A DNA stretch of 7,372 nucleotides from NCBI GenBank assembly GCA_947039985.1, contig CAMRAP010000084.1, forward strand, positions 1 through 7,372. Direction: 5' to 3'. This DNA comes from an uncultured Odoribacter sp. (GTDB lineage Bacteria > Bacteroidota > Bacteroidia > Bacteroidales > Marinifilaceae). Both the position numbers and the translations under genes were made by a program. Under the pieces are notes generated by a model, which searched no databases, was not told the DNA's origin, and was given only the letters and a program-made list of their open reading frames with translations. Positions 7,093 through 7,372 of this stretch are shown one piece after another (the stretch's first letter is position 1; each line of letters opens with the position of its first letter).

Positions 7093-7170
7093 TTTCATTT
7101 AAAGACACTGCAAAATGGTCTATATCCTTGTACGGAAGAAATAATAAAAAGTGTCTTGTTTTCATTTAAA
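7093..7170. repeat. Paired short repeats in the glpD divergent intergenic region
   Basis: An 11-base direct repeat TTTCATTTAAA occurs at 7093-7103 and 7160-7170. Within the same span AAGACAC (7102-7108) is the inverse of GTGTCTT (7151-7157). Together they give two similar blocks about 50-65 bases apart between the divergent starts of glpD and the gene at 7254. They could be operator half-sites, but AT-rich low complexity makes a chance origin possible. Confidence 0.35.
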
Positions 7171-7182
7171 AAAAAGAATCTA

Positions 7183-7190
7183 TATCTTCG
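7183..7190 (+). promoter_or_regulatory. Probable -7 promoter core of the gene at 7254
   Basis: TATCTTCG matches TAnnTTTG with one mismatch. TTTT at 7159-7162 stands in for the -33 TTTG, with a 20-base spacer. The predicted leader is about 55-60 bases and begins with, or just inside, the hairpin at 7188-7205. Confidence 0.35.
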
Positions 7191-7205
7191 CCACCTTAAT
7201 GGCGA
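7188..7205. other. Hairpin at the predicted transcript start of the gene at 7254
   Basis: TCGCCA (7188-7193) and TGGCGA (7200-7205) form a perfect six-base-pair stem with the loop CCTTAA. It is GC-rich against a very AT-rich background. It overlaps the end of the promoter core, so it could be an operator palindrome or a 5'-end stabilising stem; the sequence alone does not decide. Confidence 0.35.
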
Positions 7206-7253
7206 TATTTTCCCCATTCACATTGTATCATAACATTTTTAATTATAATCAGC

Positions 7254-7372
7254 ATGCTAAAATTATTTACAGTACTCTGTCTCTTCTATTCGTCTTTTAC
7301 TTTTGCAAAAGATTATCACGTCAAATTACAAGTCAAAAATTTACCAACGAAAGAAAAACCCGTACTTTTGCG
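7254..7372 (+). CDS. Secreted protein of unknown function, N-terminal part only (partial)
   Basis: The first 39 codons of a gene run off the right edge. Residues 1-18 form a clear signal peptide: MLK start, hydrophobic core LFTVLCLFYSSF, and a likely cut after TFA before KDYHV. The visible mature part, DYHVKLQVKNLPTKEKPVLL, looks like a beta hairpin. It is reminiscent of the start of DUF4369-type domains in Bacteroidota periplasmic thioredoxin-like proteins, but this is a guess from little sequence. The ATG at 7254 is the first start after an in-frame TAA at 7197-7199, and the signal peptide fits it. No Shine-Dalgarno sequence precedes it. It diverges from glpD. Confidence 0.7.
   Translation, partial: MLKLFTVLCLFYSSFTFAKDYHVKLQVKNLPTKEKPVLL

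Noticed and set aside
1..7372. CRISPR array, transposon, tRNA, rRNA, toxin-antitoxin or defence system
   Set aside because: I found no regular spaced repeats, no transposase or terminal inverted repeats, no clover-leaf sequence and no defence-type motifs. The genes are housekeeping or exported proteins.

Overview
The window is an AT-rich chromosomal segment from a member of the Bacteroidota. Three things point there: promoter cores of the TAnnTTTG type in front of several genes, gene starts that mostly lack a Shine-Dalgarno sequence, and the pairing of coaX with a secreted tetratricopeptide-type protein that I recall from Bacteroides and relatives. I cannot place it below phylum with confidence; a Sphingobacteriales-like or Bacteroidales-like organism would fit. 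The left edge is not biological. Bases 7-39 are an exact Illumina TruSeq read-1 adapter, and bases 1-6 match the end of the D506 i5 index, so native sequence starts at base 40.

Layout from left to right: a minus-strand block reads mfd (4679 to 1350), coaX (1348 to 614), then a secreted TPR-like protein (495 to the contig edge, its true C-terminus replaced by adapter). mfd and coaX are one base apart and almost certainly share a transcript. The TPR-like gene follows after 118 bp and has its own promoter-like core. Divergent from mfd, on the plus strand, is a small outer-membrane beta-barrel gene (4844-5421) broken by a one-base frameshift near 5268-5277. It converges on glpD (7063 to 5501, minus strand), and a strong hairpin at 5452-5484 separates the two. 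To the right of glpD, a 190-bp divergent intergenic region with short repeats and a hairpin leads into a plus-strand gene for a secreted protein that runs off the window at 7372.

The genes do not form one pathway. mfd is transcription-coupled DNA repair, coaX is the first step of coenzyme A synthesis, glpD is glycerol-3-phosphate oxidation, and three genes encode exported or outer-membrane proteins. This is ordinary core genome. I see no mobile element, CRISPR array, tRNA, rRNA or defence system, and no candidate for a new biological system. The points most worth attention are the adapter contamination with its spurious protein tail, the frameshifted barrel gene, and a promoter core so close to the mfd start codon that the mRNA may be nearly leaderless.
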